50,872 nucleotides of DNA from Lachnospiraceae bacterium (lineage in GTDB: Bacteria > Bacillota > Clostridia > Lachnospirales > Lachnospiraceae), in the NCBI GenBank assembly GCA_017634455.1, contig JAGBNK010000037.1, positions 1 to 50,872 of the forward strand, read 5' to 3'. Made by a program: the position numbers and the translations under genes. The notes under the pieces were generated by a model. It ran no database searches, was not told where the DNA came from, and was given only the letters and a program-made list of their open reading frames with translations. Below, piece after piece: positions 20,237 through 29,079 of this stretch. Numbering within the stretch: position 1 is the first letter of the stretch; each line of letters starts with the position of its first letter.

Positions 20237-21223
20237 ATGCAAAAGAGTGAAAATAGAGATTTATGGAGGAACACAGTAGTGGTATGTATATGTGCTACGC
20301 TGTGTTGTTTTTTGTGGGGAAGCGCTTTCCCTGGAATAAAATATGGATATAGCTTATTTGATATAGGTTCAGATAATACAGGTCTGCAGATTATATTTGC
20401 CGGATTGAGATTTACATTGGCTGGCCTTATGGTGGTAGTGATAGGAAGCCTGATGAATAGGCGTATGTTGTTGCCTAAGAGAGAGTCGGTGTTGAAGATC
20501 GTCCATTTGAGTCTGCTTCAGACAACAGGACAGTATTTCTTCTTTTATGTTGGTCTTGCCCAGACTACTGGAGTGAAATCCTCAATAATACAGGCTACCA
20601 ATGTATTTATTGCATTATTTGTGGCAGTTATTATATATAAGCAGGAGAGATTGAGTAGAAATAAGATCATAGGTTCTGTCATTGGATTTGTAGGCGTTGT
20701 AATTATTGAATTATATGGGCAAAATGCAGCATATGACAACGGCAATTTTGTGGGAGTGGGAGAAATATGCGTATTATTATCTACTGTAGCCTATGCATTT
20801 TCTTCTGTATATATTAAGAAATATTCAAAAGATGAGATGCCTATGATTTTAAGTGGGTACCAGTTTATTGTTGGCGGTATAACGCTACTTGCAATGGGAA
20901 TGATATGGAGCAGATTCACCCCAGGAGAGATATCGTTGACCATGAATATGGATAGGATAATTGATGGTATGAGCAGAACAGAAAATGTAGTCATTGTACT
21001 ATATTTGGCAGCTGTATCAGCCATTGCCTATACTCTGTGGGGCACATTATTGAAATACAATTCAGTTTCAAAAATATCAGTATTTGGATTTCTGACACCA
21101 GTCTTTGGCGTGATTCTATCAGCAGCCGTCTTGGGAGAAGCCCAGACTATGAATATGGCAGCTACGGTAGTCGCTTTGATTTTGGTGTCTATCGGCACAT
21201 TACTTGCACAAAAGCCGGAGTAG
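20237..21223 (+). CDS. EamA-family (DMT) transporter
   Basis: This 328-residue protein has about ten membrane spans arranged as two EamA repeats (about 15-155 and 180-325). It carries CCFLWGSAFPGIKYG in the first span, SSIIQATNVFIALFVA in the first repeat, and FGFLTPVFGVILSAAVLGE in the second, which are typical drug/metabolite transporter signatures. It would export or exchange small metabolites across the cytoplasmic membrane; the substrate is unknown. The ribosome binding site is weak. It is convergent with greA, with a structured repeat element in between. Confidence 0.85.
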   Translation: MQKSENRDLWRNTVVVCICATLCCFLWGSAFPGIKYGYSLFDIGSDNTGLQIIFAGLRFTLAGLMVVVIGSLMNRRMLLPKRESVLKIVHLSLLQTTGQYFFFYVGLAQTTGVKSSIIQATNVFIALFVAVIIYKQERLSRNKIIGSVIGFVGVVIIELYGQNAAYDNGNFVGVGEICVLLSTVAYAFSSVYIKKYSKDEMPMILSGYQFIVGGITLLAMGMIWSRFTPGEISLTMNMDRIIDGMSRTENVVIVLYLAAVSAIAYTLWGTLLKYNSVSKISVFGFLTPVFGVILSAAVLGEAQTMNMAATVVALILVSIGTLLAQKPE

Positions 21224-21311
21224 ACTAAAAATATCATGTTATATGTTTCTTTATGAATCAGTGCTATTGCCATGTGTAAGTAGTATTGGCGCACCCAGCC
21301 TGTTTCATAAC

Positions 21312-21493
21312 GAAAAATTCGGGCCATGGGCCTATGTAATATAATAAACAGGGCCACCGGCCTATGTTGTTCACAGCAAAAACCTTGGACACGACAGCAC
21401 TTAACGAGTCGAAGACGAGTTTAGTACTGCTTCGCGTCCAGGTAGCGCGAGCAATTTTGCAGTGAATTACATAGGCCGGTGGCCCGGATTTTT
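21312..21493. repeat. Structured inverted-repeat element between convergent genes
   Basis: This sits in the 310-base non-coding stretch 21224-21533. The arm at 21351-21379 pairs with 21457-21485 over 29 bases with three mismatches; its core is GGGCCACCGGCCTATGT. A second, imperfect copy of the left arm lies at 21312-21340. The 77-base loop holds a further imperfect hairpin, with GGAC near 21387 and GTCC near 21436, and AGCACT against AGTACTGCT. Both outer ends carry A/T tracts (GAAAAATTC on the left, GGATTTTTATC on the right), so it could terminate transcription from either side. Its high GC and palindromic build are unlike the surroundings and suggest a mobile or dispersed palindromic element or a structured RNA. 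No ORF was found in it. Confidence 0.65.
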
Positions 21494-21533
21494 ATCTTAT
21501 AATTATGTTATTTAGCCAGATAGTCAGGACTGT

Positions 21534-22037
21534 TTAGTAAGATCTAATTTCATCATCATCATCGCCGACATTAGCCTCAATCTTTCTGACCTCAGCATCA
21601 TATGAATAATCATCAGAAACCTTTATTGTTACGGTATCCCCCACCTTTTTGCCACGGATAGCTTGTCCAAGTGGAGACTCTATGCTAACCATATTTTTCA
21701 TGGAATCACTTCGAATTGATGTAACAAGTTTATATGTTTCCTCACAATCATCCTCAGGAATATATATTGTTACAATAGAATTGATTCCTACTTCATCGCT
21801 TGCAGTGTCATCATCGATGATTGTAGCAAACTTAAGCATTCGCTCTAAGTAATTGATACGACCGTCATTCTTGGCTCTGTCTCTCTTGGCAGCGTGATAC
21901 TCGAAGTTCTCACTTAAATCACCCTGAGCTTTAGCTTCCTTTAAAGCCTCCAAGATTTTAGGTCTTTCAACCAATTGTCTATATTCAATTTCCTTTTGGA
22001 TTTTCTCTACATCAGATTTTGTAAGTCTTTCGCCCAT
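21534..22037 (-). CDS. greA: Transcription elongation factor GreA
   Basis: This 167-residue protein has the N-terminal coiled coil with the acidic tip GDLSENFEYHAAK. The tip inserts into the RNA polymerase secondary channel to stimulate transcript cleavage. The C-terminal FKBP-like domain contains VSIESPLGQAIRGKKVGDTV. The usual tip Ala (SENAEY) is Phe here; the essential acidic residues are kept. An extra acidic tail (VGDDDDEIRSY) follows the domain. On the minus strand AAGGAGAAAG precedes ATG 22037. It is a single gene, divergent from the glycan region, with 243 bases of AT-rich upstream sequence and no other feature seen there. Confidence 0.93.
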   Translation of the reverse strand: MGERLTKSDVEKIQKEIEYRQLVERPKILEALKEAKAQGDLSENFEYHAAKRDRAKNDGRINYLERMLKFATIIDDDTASDEVGINSIVTIYIPEDDCEETYKLVTSIRSDSMKNMVSIESPLGQAIRGKKVGDTVTIKVSDDYSYDAEVRKIEANVGDDDDEIRSY

Positions 22038-22280
22038 CGACTTTCTCCTTGTTATTTAATCTATAATTAATTTTTGTAGAAAATACATATATATATTTTC
22101 AACCTCTATATTTTATCACTTTAGGGAGAAATAGTTTACGATTTATTGAAATATTTTCCCAATATGATTTTCTCTGTAGGAAAATAAATTTTCAAAAAGA
22201 TATAGAGTGTGATACAATACAATAGATTTTCTGTGTAAAACAACAGGAAAAACCTTATAGTAATTTAGGAGAAAATAAAA

Positions 22281-23003
22281 ATGGGAATAAGTGTAGTTTT
22301 ACTAGCTTATAAGGAAGAAGAGAATTTACGAGTACTGCTTCCTGAAATTATAGAAAATGTAGAGAAATGTAACGAGGATTATGAGATTCTGGTTGTAGAT
22401 ACAGCAAAACCTCTTGATAATACAGCTGATGTATGTAAGGAGTATGGAGCTAGATATATCAATCAGGAGGAGCCAGGATTTGGCGGCGCATTCAGAACAG
22501 CAATTAAGTATGCTGAGAAGGATAAATTCCTCATTATGGATAGTGATGGTTCTCATCCACCTAAGCAGATTCCTGAGATACACAAGATGTTTGTAGAAGA
22601 CAAATGTGATGTGGTAATCGGTTCCCGCTATTGCAAGGGTGGTGTGTCAAATGATGCCAAATCATCTCAGATCATGTCACATCTGTTGAACTTCGCATTC
22701 AGAGTATGCCTGGGATTAAATGCCAACGATTTGTCTACTGACTATCGTATGTATCATACCAAAGCATTGAAGAAAGTGAAGCTGGAGTGTGAAAATTACG
22801 ATGTATTAGAGGAAGTACTTCTTAGACTGAAGCTTAATAAGCCAAATAAGCAGCTGAAGTTTGGTGAGGTTCCTATTAATTTCCAGAAGAGATTATATGG
22901 TGAGTCCAAGAGACAGCTTGTGAAATTTATTATTAGTTATATCAAGACACTCTTTAGACTTATTGGCGTGAGAATTGCCGCTACATTTAGGAAGAGTAAA
23001 TAA
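22281..23003 (+). CDS. GT2 glycosyltransferase, polyprenyl-phosphate sugar synthase type
   Basis: This 240-residue GT-A enzyme has no membrane anchor. It opens ISVVLLAYKEEENL and has the metal and nucleotide motif MDSDGSHPP (Asp87, Asp89). The RYCKGGVS motif (near 116) is typical of dolichol/polyprenyl-phosphate mannose synthases (DPM1/GtrB relatives). It most likely transfers a sugar from a nucleotide donor to polyprenyl phosphate on the inner face of the membrane. The following gene encodes a GtrA-like flippase, the usual partner for moving such lipid-linked sugars outward. An AGGAGA site precedes ATG 22281. It opens the glycan region; the donor sugar is not determined. Confidence 0.85.
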   Translation: MGISVVLLAYKEEENLRVLLPEIIENVEKCNEDYEILVVDTAKPLDNTADVCKEYGARYINQEEPGFGGAFRTAIKYAEKDKFLIMDSDGSHPPKQIPEIHKMFVEDKCDVVIGSRYCKGGVSNDAKSSQIMSHLLNFAFRVCLGLNANDLSTDYRMYHTKALKKVKLECENYDVLEEVLLRLKLNKPNKQLKFGEVPINFQKRLYGESKRQLVKFIISYIKTLFRLIGVRIAATFRKSK

Positions 23004-23072
23004 GTGATTATGCAAGGAGTCCTAGAGACTTCATTTGTATGCATATTTTGTTAGTAGAGGAAGTAAATTAAG

Positions 23073-23582
23073 ATGAATAAATTGATGGCACAGATTTTGA
23101 AATTCGGAGTAGTTGGTGGTTTGTCATTTCTTATTGATTTTGTAATAACCAATATTATTGCGCTGTTTTTGAGAAATGCTGGTATGACAGCTACACATGC
23201 TGCCATGGTTGGTGCGCTTTTTGGATTTATTATATCATTGATTTTCAATTATATCCTGAGTATGCATTGGGTATTTGAGCGCCGTGACGATATGGATAAA
23301 CGAAGAGAGTTTGTGATTTTCGTTGTTTTATCTACCTTTGGACTGGTGTTAAATGAGCTTATTATTTTGCTTTGCATGAGCATGATAAATAATATCGGCT
23401 GGTGTGGCGCATTCACACAGTGGTGTACTGATGTGGTAAATATTGTTGCAAGCATGACATTTGATGGAATGGCTACAGCAGGATCGAAAATAATTGCAAC
23501 TGCAATTGTAATGGTATACAACTTTGTTACAAGAAAGATTTTCTTAGAGAAGAAGGAGGAGTCTGTTGAGACAGAAGCTTAA
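23073..23582 (+). CDS. GtrA-family flippase
   Basis: This 169-residue protein has four predicted membrane spans and the GtrA hallmarks: an N-terminal QILKFGVVGGLSFLIDF and the ALFGFIISLIFNYILSMHWVF segment after span 2. GtrA proteins are thought to flip polyprenyl-phosphate-linked monosaccharides. The spacer after span 3 (about residues 105-125) is longer than in compact GtrA proteins. It follows the DPM1-like gene by 69 bases and precedes rmd by 48, making a three-gene unit. Confidence 0.85.
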   Translation: MNKLMAQILKFGVVGGLSFLIDFVITNIIALFLRNAGMTATHAAMVGALFGFIISLIFNYILSMHWVFERRDDMDKRREFVIFVVLSTFGLVLNELIILLCMSMINNIGWCGAFTQWCTDVVNIVASMTFDGMATAGSKIIATAIVMVYNFVTRKIFLEKKEESVETEA

Positions 23583-23630
23583 TTCCATGGAATAATCAAT
23601 GATTGCAGAAAGCAATCAGGAGGATAAATA

Positions 23631-24593
23631 ATGAAGAAGCTTATTATTACAGGTTTTTCAGGATTTGTTAGCAGACATTTCCTGAATTATCTGGTTGAGA
23701 ATAATTTAGAATATGATGTTTTAGGATTGGATGTGAATCCGCCGAAATTCCAGCTCAGTGAGTATGAGCCAGCTTTGAAAATGGATTTCAAAATTGCTAA
23801 CTTGCTGGACAAGGAAGTTGTAGAAGATATCATCAAGGAATATAGACCTGATTATATATTGCATCTGGCATCATTTTCCAGTGTGGCATACAGCTGGCAG
23901 CATCCTGCAGATTGCTTCACGAACAATACCAATATATTCCTCAATGTGACAGAAGCTTTGAGAAATAATGATTTGTTGGGATGTCGAGTTTTATCAGTTG
24001 GATCTTCTGAGGAATATGGCAATGTTACCAAGGAACAGTTGCCCCTTCGTGAGGATATGCAGCTGTTTCCTGTAAGCCCTTATGCTGTTGCCAGAGTGGC
24101 TCAGGAAAATATGGCCAAGGTTTTAGCAGATTCATTTGACATGAATATTATGCTTACCAGATCTTTCAATCATATGGGACCTTTCCAGGATGAGAGATTT
24201 GTAATTCCAAGTTTTATCCGTAGAATTTTAAATATTAAGCAGGAAGGTAAGACTGCTGGAGAAATTGAAACTGGTGATACAAGTATTATCAGAGATTTCG
24301 TAGATGTAAGAGATGTGGTTAGAGCTTATTATAAGCTGCTGACAGAGGGTAAATCTGGAGCGGTTTACAATATTTGCCGAGGACAGGGTGTGGCCTTGTC
24401 AGAAGTAATAGATATTATTGCAGATATTGTGGGAGTTGAAGTTTCCACACGAGTTAATCCGGATTTTGTACGACCTGGGGATAACCAGATTATCATTGGC
24501 TCTTATGACAAGATTCAGGCTGATACAGGTTGGGAGTCAGAGATTCCTCTACGACAGACTCTTGAGGATATGGTTGCACATATGAGTAAATAA
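23631..24593 (+). CDS. rmd: GDP-4-keto-6-deoxy-D-mannose reductase-like epimerase/dehydratase
   Basis: This 320-residue short-chain dehydrogenase has the N-terminal GFSGFVSRHF nucleotide motif, the SVGSSEEYGNV catalytic-Ser region, and LTRSFNHMGPFQDERFVIPS, which is characteristic of Rmd (GDP-D-rhamnose synthesis). The active-site motif is Y151xxxR155 instead of YxxxK, a conservative change that keeps the charge. Rmd uses the product of Gmd, and the gmd gene lies 3.3 kb downstream in the same direction. Together they imply GDP-D-rhamnose, or the closely related 6-deoxytalose, as donor for the surface glycan. CAGGAGG precedes the start. Confidence 0.8.
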   Translation: MKKLIITGFSGFVSRHFLNYLVENNLEYDVLGLDVNPPKFQLSEYEPALKMDFKIANLLDKEVVEDIIKEYRPDYILHLASFSSVAYSWQHPADCFTNNTNIFLNVTEALRNNDLLGCRVLSVGSSEEYGNVTKEQLPLREDMQLFPVSPYAVARVAQENMAKVLADSFDMNIMLTRSFNHMGPFQDERFVIPSFIRRILNIKQEGKTAGEIETGDTSIIRDFVDVRDVVRAYYKLLTEGKSGAVYNICRGQGVALSEVIDIIADIVGVEVSTRVNPDFVRPGDNQIIIGSYDKIQADTGWESEIPLRQTLEDMVAHMSK

Positions 24594-24596
24594 TGT

Positions 24597-24660
24597 GAGT
24601 AAATCATATGAGTATATAACAAGAGTAAATCACATGGGCATATAATAAGAGTAAATAACA
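24597..24660 (+). repeat. 26-bp tandem repeat, about 2.5 copies
   Basis: Copies at 24597-24622 and 24623-24648 differ at a few positions, and a third partial copy runs from 24649. Each copy starts GAGTAAAT. The pattern also matches the last codons of rmd (ATGAGTAAATAA), so the array probably grew by slippage from the gene's 3' end. Confidence 0.6.
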
Positions 24661-24681
24661 TAATTAAAATAAGCAAATAAA

Positions 24682-24757
24682 AAGAGCTTCCCTTTGATAT
24701 ATTATCGATACTGAATGAATCAGATGGACTAAAATATCAAGGCGAGGTTCTTTTTTA
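24682..24757. terminator. Terminator between convergent genes
   Basis: A 19-base stem (24682-24700 with 24734-24752, one true mismatch plus G-U pairs) is followed by a T-rich tract. It sits between rmd and the minus-strand membrane protein gene and may serve both, since an A-tract precedes it. Confidence 0.75.
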
Positions 24758-24821
24758 TTTTTATTATTTTATTTCGAAAATGTTATTATCGATAACATGT
24801 AAATTATTGTCAACATTACTT

Positions 24822-26696
24822 TCAAGGATTATATCTGGAAGCATTTTCTAAATTTAAATCACTGCCAACTATATAGCCATTTATCAGATAGTAGTTCAGA
24901 TGGGACTGGGCAGCTGGTGGAATATCCGATATATCATAGAAAATATAAATGATAGATTCATCTGTAAGTCCATTTTCCCTATCCATAAAATGTTTCATAG
25001 TTTTCTTGTCAGCAAAGCTGCTCATGTCTCGACTCATGTAAGTAATATTCAATGACAAATCATACTCGAGAGCATATTCTTCAAATATGCAGGAAAGCTC
25101 AGGATTACATTCCATGCCATATACGCTAGGTGTGTAGAACATAATCTCGTCAGCCTTGGTTCCAAGTTCATTCCAGGCTGGATCATTAAGAGGTGACTCA
25201 TATTCTGAGAAATCTTGATGATAGCAGTCATGCTTATATCTCAAGGATGGATACAAATCAACAATCTGCAATATGCATATACATATAAGTAATGCCGGTA
25301 AAATGTTTTTGGCAAGCATGTTTTTCCTGTTAACTCCTGACAATTGGACCCTACCAGCAATCTTGGCATATGTTGCCAGAGTGACAACTAGGATTCCGTA
25401 GTACACAGGCCAGATAAATCGGCCGCATGAACGGAATATGCTTAGAATCCTGTATATAGCTTTGGGGTAGTTAATGGAATAAATGATATGATTACCCGCA
25501 GTTGCCACAGGAGACAGAGCCAGAAATGTAAATATAATAAGTCCAACTATTACAGAGATAACCCAAGAGTATCCCTCAGACACAAGGGCGGTGAGAGAGG
25601 AGGTCTCTGGCTGTAGATGGTAAATGGTAATCAAAATAATCATAATAATAAATGCAAGAATCATTCCAAGACCCAGATAAGCAAAACCTTCTTCTTGCCA
25701 TCCGCTTGCCACAGCAAGATCTGGAAGAAAAGCAGAGTAAGACTGCTTGGTAAAGCTATATGTGTAATTGGAAATGTTGCATAGGTAATTGGTAGGATTA
25801 ATTAGTTGGTTCATGTTAAATGATAGACTGTTCAACCCCACTGTGGATGGTGCCACATCCCCGTAGAAGAAACCGAAGGCATAAGCGATTACTATGGTAA
25901 ATAATAGAGATGGTACCAGGCAGGTTAAGGTTCTGAGAATACTTGCCTTGTACCAGCCAGAAGAAATCAAATCCTGGAGGCAGGACAGGAGCAGTATGCC
26001 TAAAACCATTGGAGTATAGTAAGCATTTATCAAAGCGGAAGATGATACCAGAGCAGACCACAGTAGAATATATGAGGTCTTAAGTCGGCTTTTGTTGCCA
26101 GCTTCTTGGCTTATAAATAAATCATCTCTATAAATCCATAGCGCAATTGCCATCAAAATTAGAAAATGTGCTGACAGGGCAGTGTGATAAAACATTCTCT
26201 TGGTTAAAACAGGAGAGATTGCCATTATTATTGCGCTGATAGAACTGTAAAGCGGATTGGAATTATATCTTGCTATAATAAGTGCGCCAATGCCACCTGT
26301 TAGCATATATGTCATAAGACCAAACAGCCCGAAATATTGAAATGTTTCCGGAAGTATTGGTGATAATATTTTAAATATAAAAGCAAAAAGTGGGATAGAG
26401 TCTGTATAGACAATTGAAACTGGATCTGAGTAGAGGCAGTCTGCTAATCCCAGAGGAAAATGCCAAGGTGATTGGCGGTAGAATTCCCATCCCAGATAGT
26501 GCTGTGTCAGATCCCACAGACCTTCTGCATCTTTGGAATGAGTCAGCCAAGATACATTGGTGAAATCCAGTACAGAAGTGCCGTAAATATACATAAAAAC
26601 AGCTCCTCCAAGAACACATCCTAAGAGAAAGTGAAATCTTGAAAGAGTGAATAAATCAGATATAGATTTGCATTTGTTTTTAATGTTATAATTCAT
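24822..26696 (-). CDS. DUF6311-like multi-span membrane protein
   Basis: This 624-residue protein has about 12 predicted membrane spans and a soluble C-terminal part (about residues 490-624). The first extracytoplasmic loop has GLWDLTQHYLGWEFYRQSPW and the next VYTDSIPLFAFIFKIL, which I associate with the DUF6311 family of GT-C-like proteins; that is from memory, not searched. The same motifs occur in the protein at 42836-44482, so the region holds two relatives. A GT-C-type role using lipid-linked sugars is plausible but unproven. The start ATG 26696 has no visible ribosome binding site and faces the divergent acyltransferase start 41 bases away. Confidence 0.65.
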   Translation of the reverse strand: MNYNIKNKCKSISDLFTLSRFHFLLGCVLGGAVFMYIYGTSVLDFTNVSWLTHSKDAEGLWDLTQHYLGWEFYRQSPWHFPLGLADCLYSDPVSIVYTDSIPLFAFIFKILSPILPETFQYFGLFGLMTYMLTGGIGALIIARYNSNPLYSSISAIIMAISPVLTKRMFYHTALSAHFLILMAIALWIYRDDLFISQEAGNKSRLKTSYILLWSALVSSSALINAYYTPMVLGILLLSCLQDLISSGWYKASILRTLTCLVPSLLFTIVIAYAFGFFYGDVAPSTVGLNSLSFNMNQLINPTNYLCNISNYTYSFTKQSYSAFLPDLAVASGWQEEGFAYLGLGMILAFIIMIILITIYHLQPETSSLTALVSEGYSWVISVIVGLIIFTFLALSPVATAGNHIIYSINYPKAIYRILSIFRSCGRFIWPVYYGILVVTLATYAKIAGRVQLSGVNRKNMLAKNILPALLICICILQIVDLYPSLRYKHDCYHQDFSEYESPLNDPAWNELGTKADEIMFYTPSVYGMECNPELSCIFEEYALEYDLSLNITYMSRDMSSFADKKTMKHFMDRENGLTDESIIYIFYDISDIPPAAQSHLNYYLINGYIVGSDLNLENASRYNP

Positions 26697-26737
26697 AAGA
26701 CTAGTATATGAAAAACCGTGGGGAAGGTAAAGATAAA

Positions 26738-27862
26738 ATGAATAACAAGCTTGGGGGAATAACAGGTCTGAGGGGGATTACAGCCTGCTTGATAGCCTAT
26801 ATTTATCACTATCTATTGCTGTTTCAGGCGATGCCAGCCAATAGCCATTGGGGAACACAGATTTTAGGAGCCATGGGGTTTATGCTTCTAAGTGCCTCAG
26901 ATGTTTTCTTTGTTATGAGCGGATTTTTGATGGCGCGAAAGTATGAAAACAGACAGATAGAGCCCTTTAGGGAATACATTTTCAAGAGAATCAGCAAGAT
27001 ATATCCTCTTATGATAGTGACAGCCATATGGGCTTTTGCTGAAGAAAATATTGGATTGCATCTGTTGGGATATTATCCTCTGCACGGAGACGGAGGAGAA
27101 GTGAGATATTCCCTTATAGCACTTCTGTTAAATGTTTTAGGACTGCAGACTGGCTTTGTGGCAGATGGCGATACCTATGCTGTAAATGGACCTAGTTGGT
27201 TTGTGAGTGTAATCATCACTTGCCAAATCTTGTTCTATATTATTTTAAGATATGTAAAGAGTCGTAGAAAACAAAATCTCATATTTGCCGGGATGATAAT
27301 AGTGGGAGTTTTGGCAATTCTGTATCCGGTAAATGTGCCACTTCTGTATTCATGTATGGCAAGAGGCTATTTGGGATTCGGCATAGGAGTCCTTATGTGC
27401 CGTGGCACCAGTGGCGTCTATGAGAATAATCAGGAATATCGAGAGTACATAAGGCAGGGCTCAAGTGTGGTAGCTTTGCTCATTTCACAGGTTTTGTTAT
27501 ATGTCATATTATCCGGTAGAGATCATGTGGTTTTAAATGAGCTTTTTATCCAACTTACAGGTTTCTGGGCTTGTTTGACTTTTATGTCCATCTATGGATT
27601 TGTAACCAGCAGAATACTGGGGCTGAAGATTTTTAAATGGCTGGGGGACAGGGCTATGACAATATTTTTGTGTAACCTGCCAACAGATATAGGAATTGCT
27701 CTGGTGGATAAATATTGGAATTTGAATATAGAATATGGAAGCATTGAAATATGGCTTTTGCACATAGTAATTTCTATGGTGATAGTAGTAGTAGTATATG
27801 AGTTGGAAAAAACCTTGAAAAATGCAGTTAAAAAGGCACTTTGCCAACGGAAAATTTCTTGA
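26738..27862 (+). CDS. Acyltransferase-3 family membrane O-acyltransferase
   Basis: This 374-residue protein has about ten membrane spans. It opens NNKLGGITGLRGITACLIAY and has the conserved His of the family in the first span (YHYLLLF). SASDVFFVMSGFLMARKY and FREYIFKRISKIYPL follow, which are hallmark acyltransferase-3 (OafA-like) motifs. Such enzymes O-acetylate or otherwise acylate surface polysaccharides. An in-frame ATG at 26708 exists, but GGAAGG lies ten bases before ATG 26738, which is preferred. It is the first of three acyltransferase-3 genes here and lies directly upstream of gmd. Confidence 0.87.
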   Translation: MNNKLGGITGLRGITACLIAYIYHYLLLFQAMPANSHWGTQILGAMGFMLLSASDVFFVMSGFLMARKYENRQIEPFREYIFKRISKIYPLMIVTAIWAFAEENIGLHLLGYYPLHGDGGEVRYSLIALLLNVLGLQTGFVADGDTYAVNGPSWFVSVIITCQILFYIILRYVKSRRKQNLIFAGMIIVGVLAILYPVNVPLLYSCMARGYLGFGIGVLMCRGTSGVYENNQEYREYIRQGSSVVALLISQVLLYVILSGRDHVVLNELFIQLTGFWACLTFMSIYGFVTSRILGLKIFKWLGDRAMTIFLCNLPTDIGIALVDKYWNLNIEYGSIEIWLLHIVISMVIVVVVYELEKTLKNAVKKALCQRKIS

Positions 27863-27923
27863 TAAATATACTTATTCACATTATAATTAGAAATGTTGAT
27901 TTGCATTTTATGCATAGGAGGAA

Positions 27924-28997
27924 ATGAAATTGAGTTTATTAAAAAAAGATAATAAAAAGACAGCTCTTATTACAGGAATCACAGGACAGGACGGAAGCTA
28001 TTTGGCTGAGTTCCTTCTTGAGAAGGGATATGATGTTCATGGTATTATCCGTCGTTCATCAGTATCTACAACAGAGAGAATAGATCATTTAATCGAAGCA
28101 GGTTCAATTACACTTCATGATGGAGACTTATCAGATTCATCTTCAATCATCCGTGTGGTTGGAGAAGTAAAGCCAGATGAAATCTACAACCTGGCTGCTC
28201 AGTCACATGTTGGTGTAAGTTTTGATGCTGCTGAATATACAGGAGATGTGGACGCTATTGGAGTTCTTAGAATTCTTGAAGCTGTTCATATGCTTGGACT
28301 TGATAAGACATGTAGAATCTACCAGGCATCTACTTCAGAGCTTTATGGTAAGGTTGAGGAAGTTCCTCAGAATGAGAATACACCATTCCATCCATATAGC
28401 CCATATGCAGTTGCTAAGCAGTATGGTTTCTGGATGATGAAGGAATACCGTGAGGCTTATGGAATGTTTGCATGTAACGGAATCCTTTTCAACCATGAGT
28501 CAGAGCGCCGTGGAGAGACATTTGTAACAAGAAAGATTACTCGTGCCGCTGGCCGTATTGCTTGTGGCTTGCAGGATCACTTAGAGCTTGGAAATCTTGA
28601 TTCACTTCGTGACTGGGGATATGCCAAGGATTATGTAGAATGTATGTGGTTAATCTTACAGCAGGATGAGCCAGATGATTATGTAATTGCAACAGGTGTA
28701 CAGCACACAGTTAGAGAATTTACTACACTTGCATTTGCCAACGATGGTATTGAACTTGAGTGGAAGGGTGAAGGCATGGATGAGAAGGGTTATGATAAGG
28801 CTACAGGCAAGATGCTTGTATGTGTAAACCCACAGTGGTTCAGACCTACTGATGTTGTAAACCTTTGGGGAGATCCAACCAAGGCCAAAACTAAGCTTGG
28901 ATGGAATCCACAGAAGACAAGCTATGAAGAGCTTTGCCGTATTATGGCACAGCATGACTTAGAATTAGCTCAGCAGGAAGCTAAGTTAAAGGCGTAA
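27924..28997 (+). CDS. gmd: GDP-mannose 4,6-dehydratase
   Basis: This 357-residue enzyme is a clear Gmd. It has [19 protein letters not shown] at the nucleotide site, GIIRRSS for NADP binding, and [12 protein letters not shown]. The catalytic [12 protein letters not shown] is followed by [12 protein letters not shown] (YxxxK) and [16 protein letters not shown] for GDP-mannose binding. It converts GDP-mannose to GDP-4-keto-6-deoxymannose, which the Rmd-like enzyme can reduce. Codon use is cleaner than in the neighbouring membrane protein genes. AGGAGG lies only two bases before ATG 27924, while the TTG at 27930 has better spacing, so the true start may be either. A hairpin follows at 29037. 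Confidence 0.93.
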   Translation: MKLSLLKKDNKKTALITGITGQDGSYLAEFLLEKGYDVHGIIRRSSVSTTERIDHLIEAGSITLHDGDLSDSSSIIRVVGEVKPDEIYNLAAQSHVGVSFDAAEYTGDVDAIGVLRILEAVHMLGLDKTCRIYQASTSELYGKVEEVPQNENTPFHPYSPYAVAKQYGFWMMKEYREAYGMFACNGILFNHESERRGETFVTRKITRAAGRIACGLQDHLELGNLDSLRDWGYAKDYVECMWLILQQDEPDDYVIATGVQHTVREFTTLAFANDGIELEWKGEGMDEKGYDKATGKMLVCVNPQWFRPTDVVNLWGDPTKAKTKLGWNPQKTSYEELCRIMAQHDLELAQQEAKLKA

Positions 28998-29036
28998 TGG
29001 CTTGCTTGCCGTAGATATTTAACAGAAGAAGAGGGA

Positions 29037-29068
29037 GGGGAATCGCCAGGAAAATCTGACGATTCCCT
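29037..29068 (+). terminator. Hairpin after gmd, probable terminator
   Basis: GGGAATCG and CGATTCCC form an eight-base stem with a 14-base loop. The tract after it (TATATTTAGTTT) is T-rich but not a clean U-run, so termination may be partial. Confidence 0.55.
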
Positions 29069-29079
29069 ATATTTAGTTT

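Noticed and set aside
22038-22280. Promoter boxes in the greA/GT2 divergent gap (TACAAT-like near 22220)
   Set aside because: The gap is uniformly AT-rich and no -35/-10 pair with proper spacing stands out, so no site is claimed.
24597-24660. CRISPR-like repeat array
   Set aside because: Units are contiguous without spacers, only 2.5 copies, and derived from the adjacent gene end; no cas genes are present.
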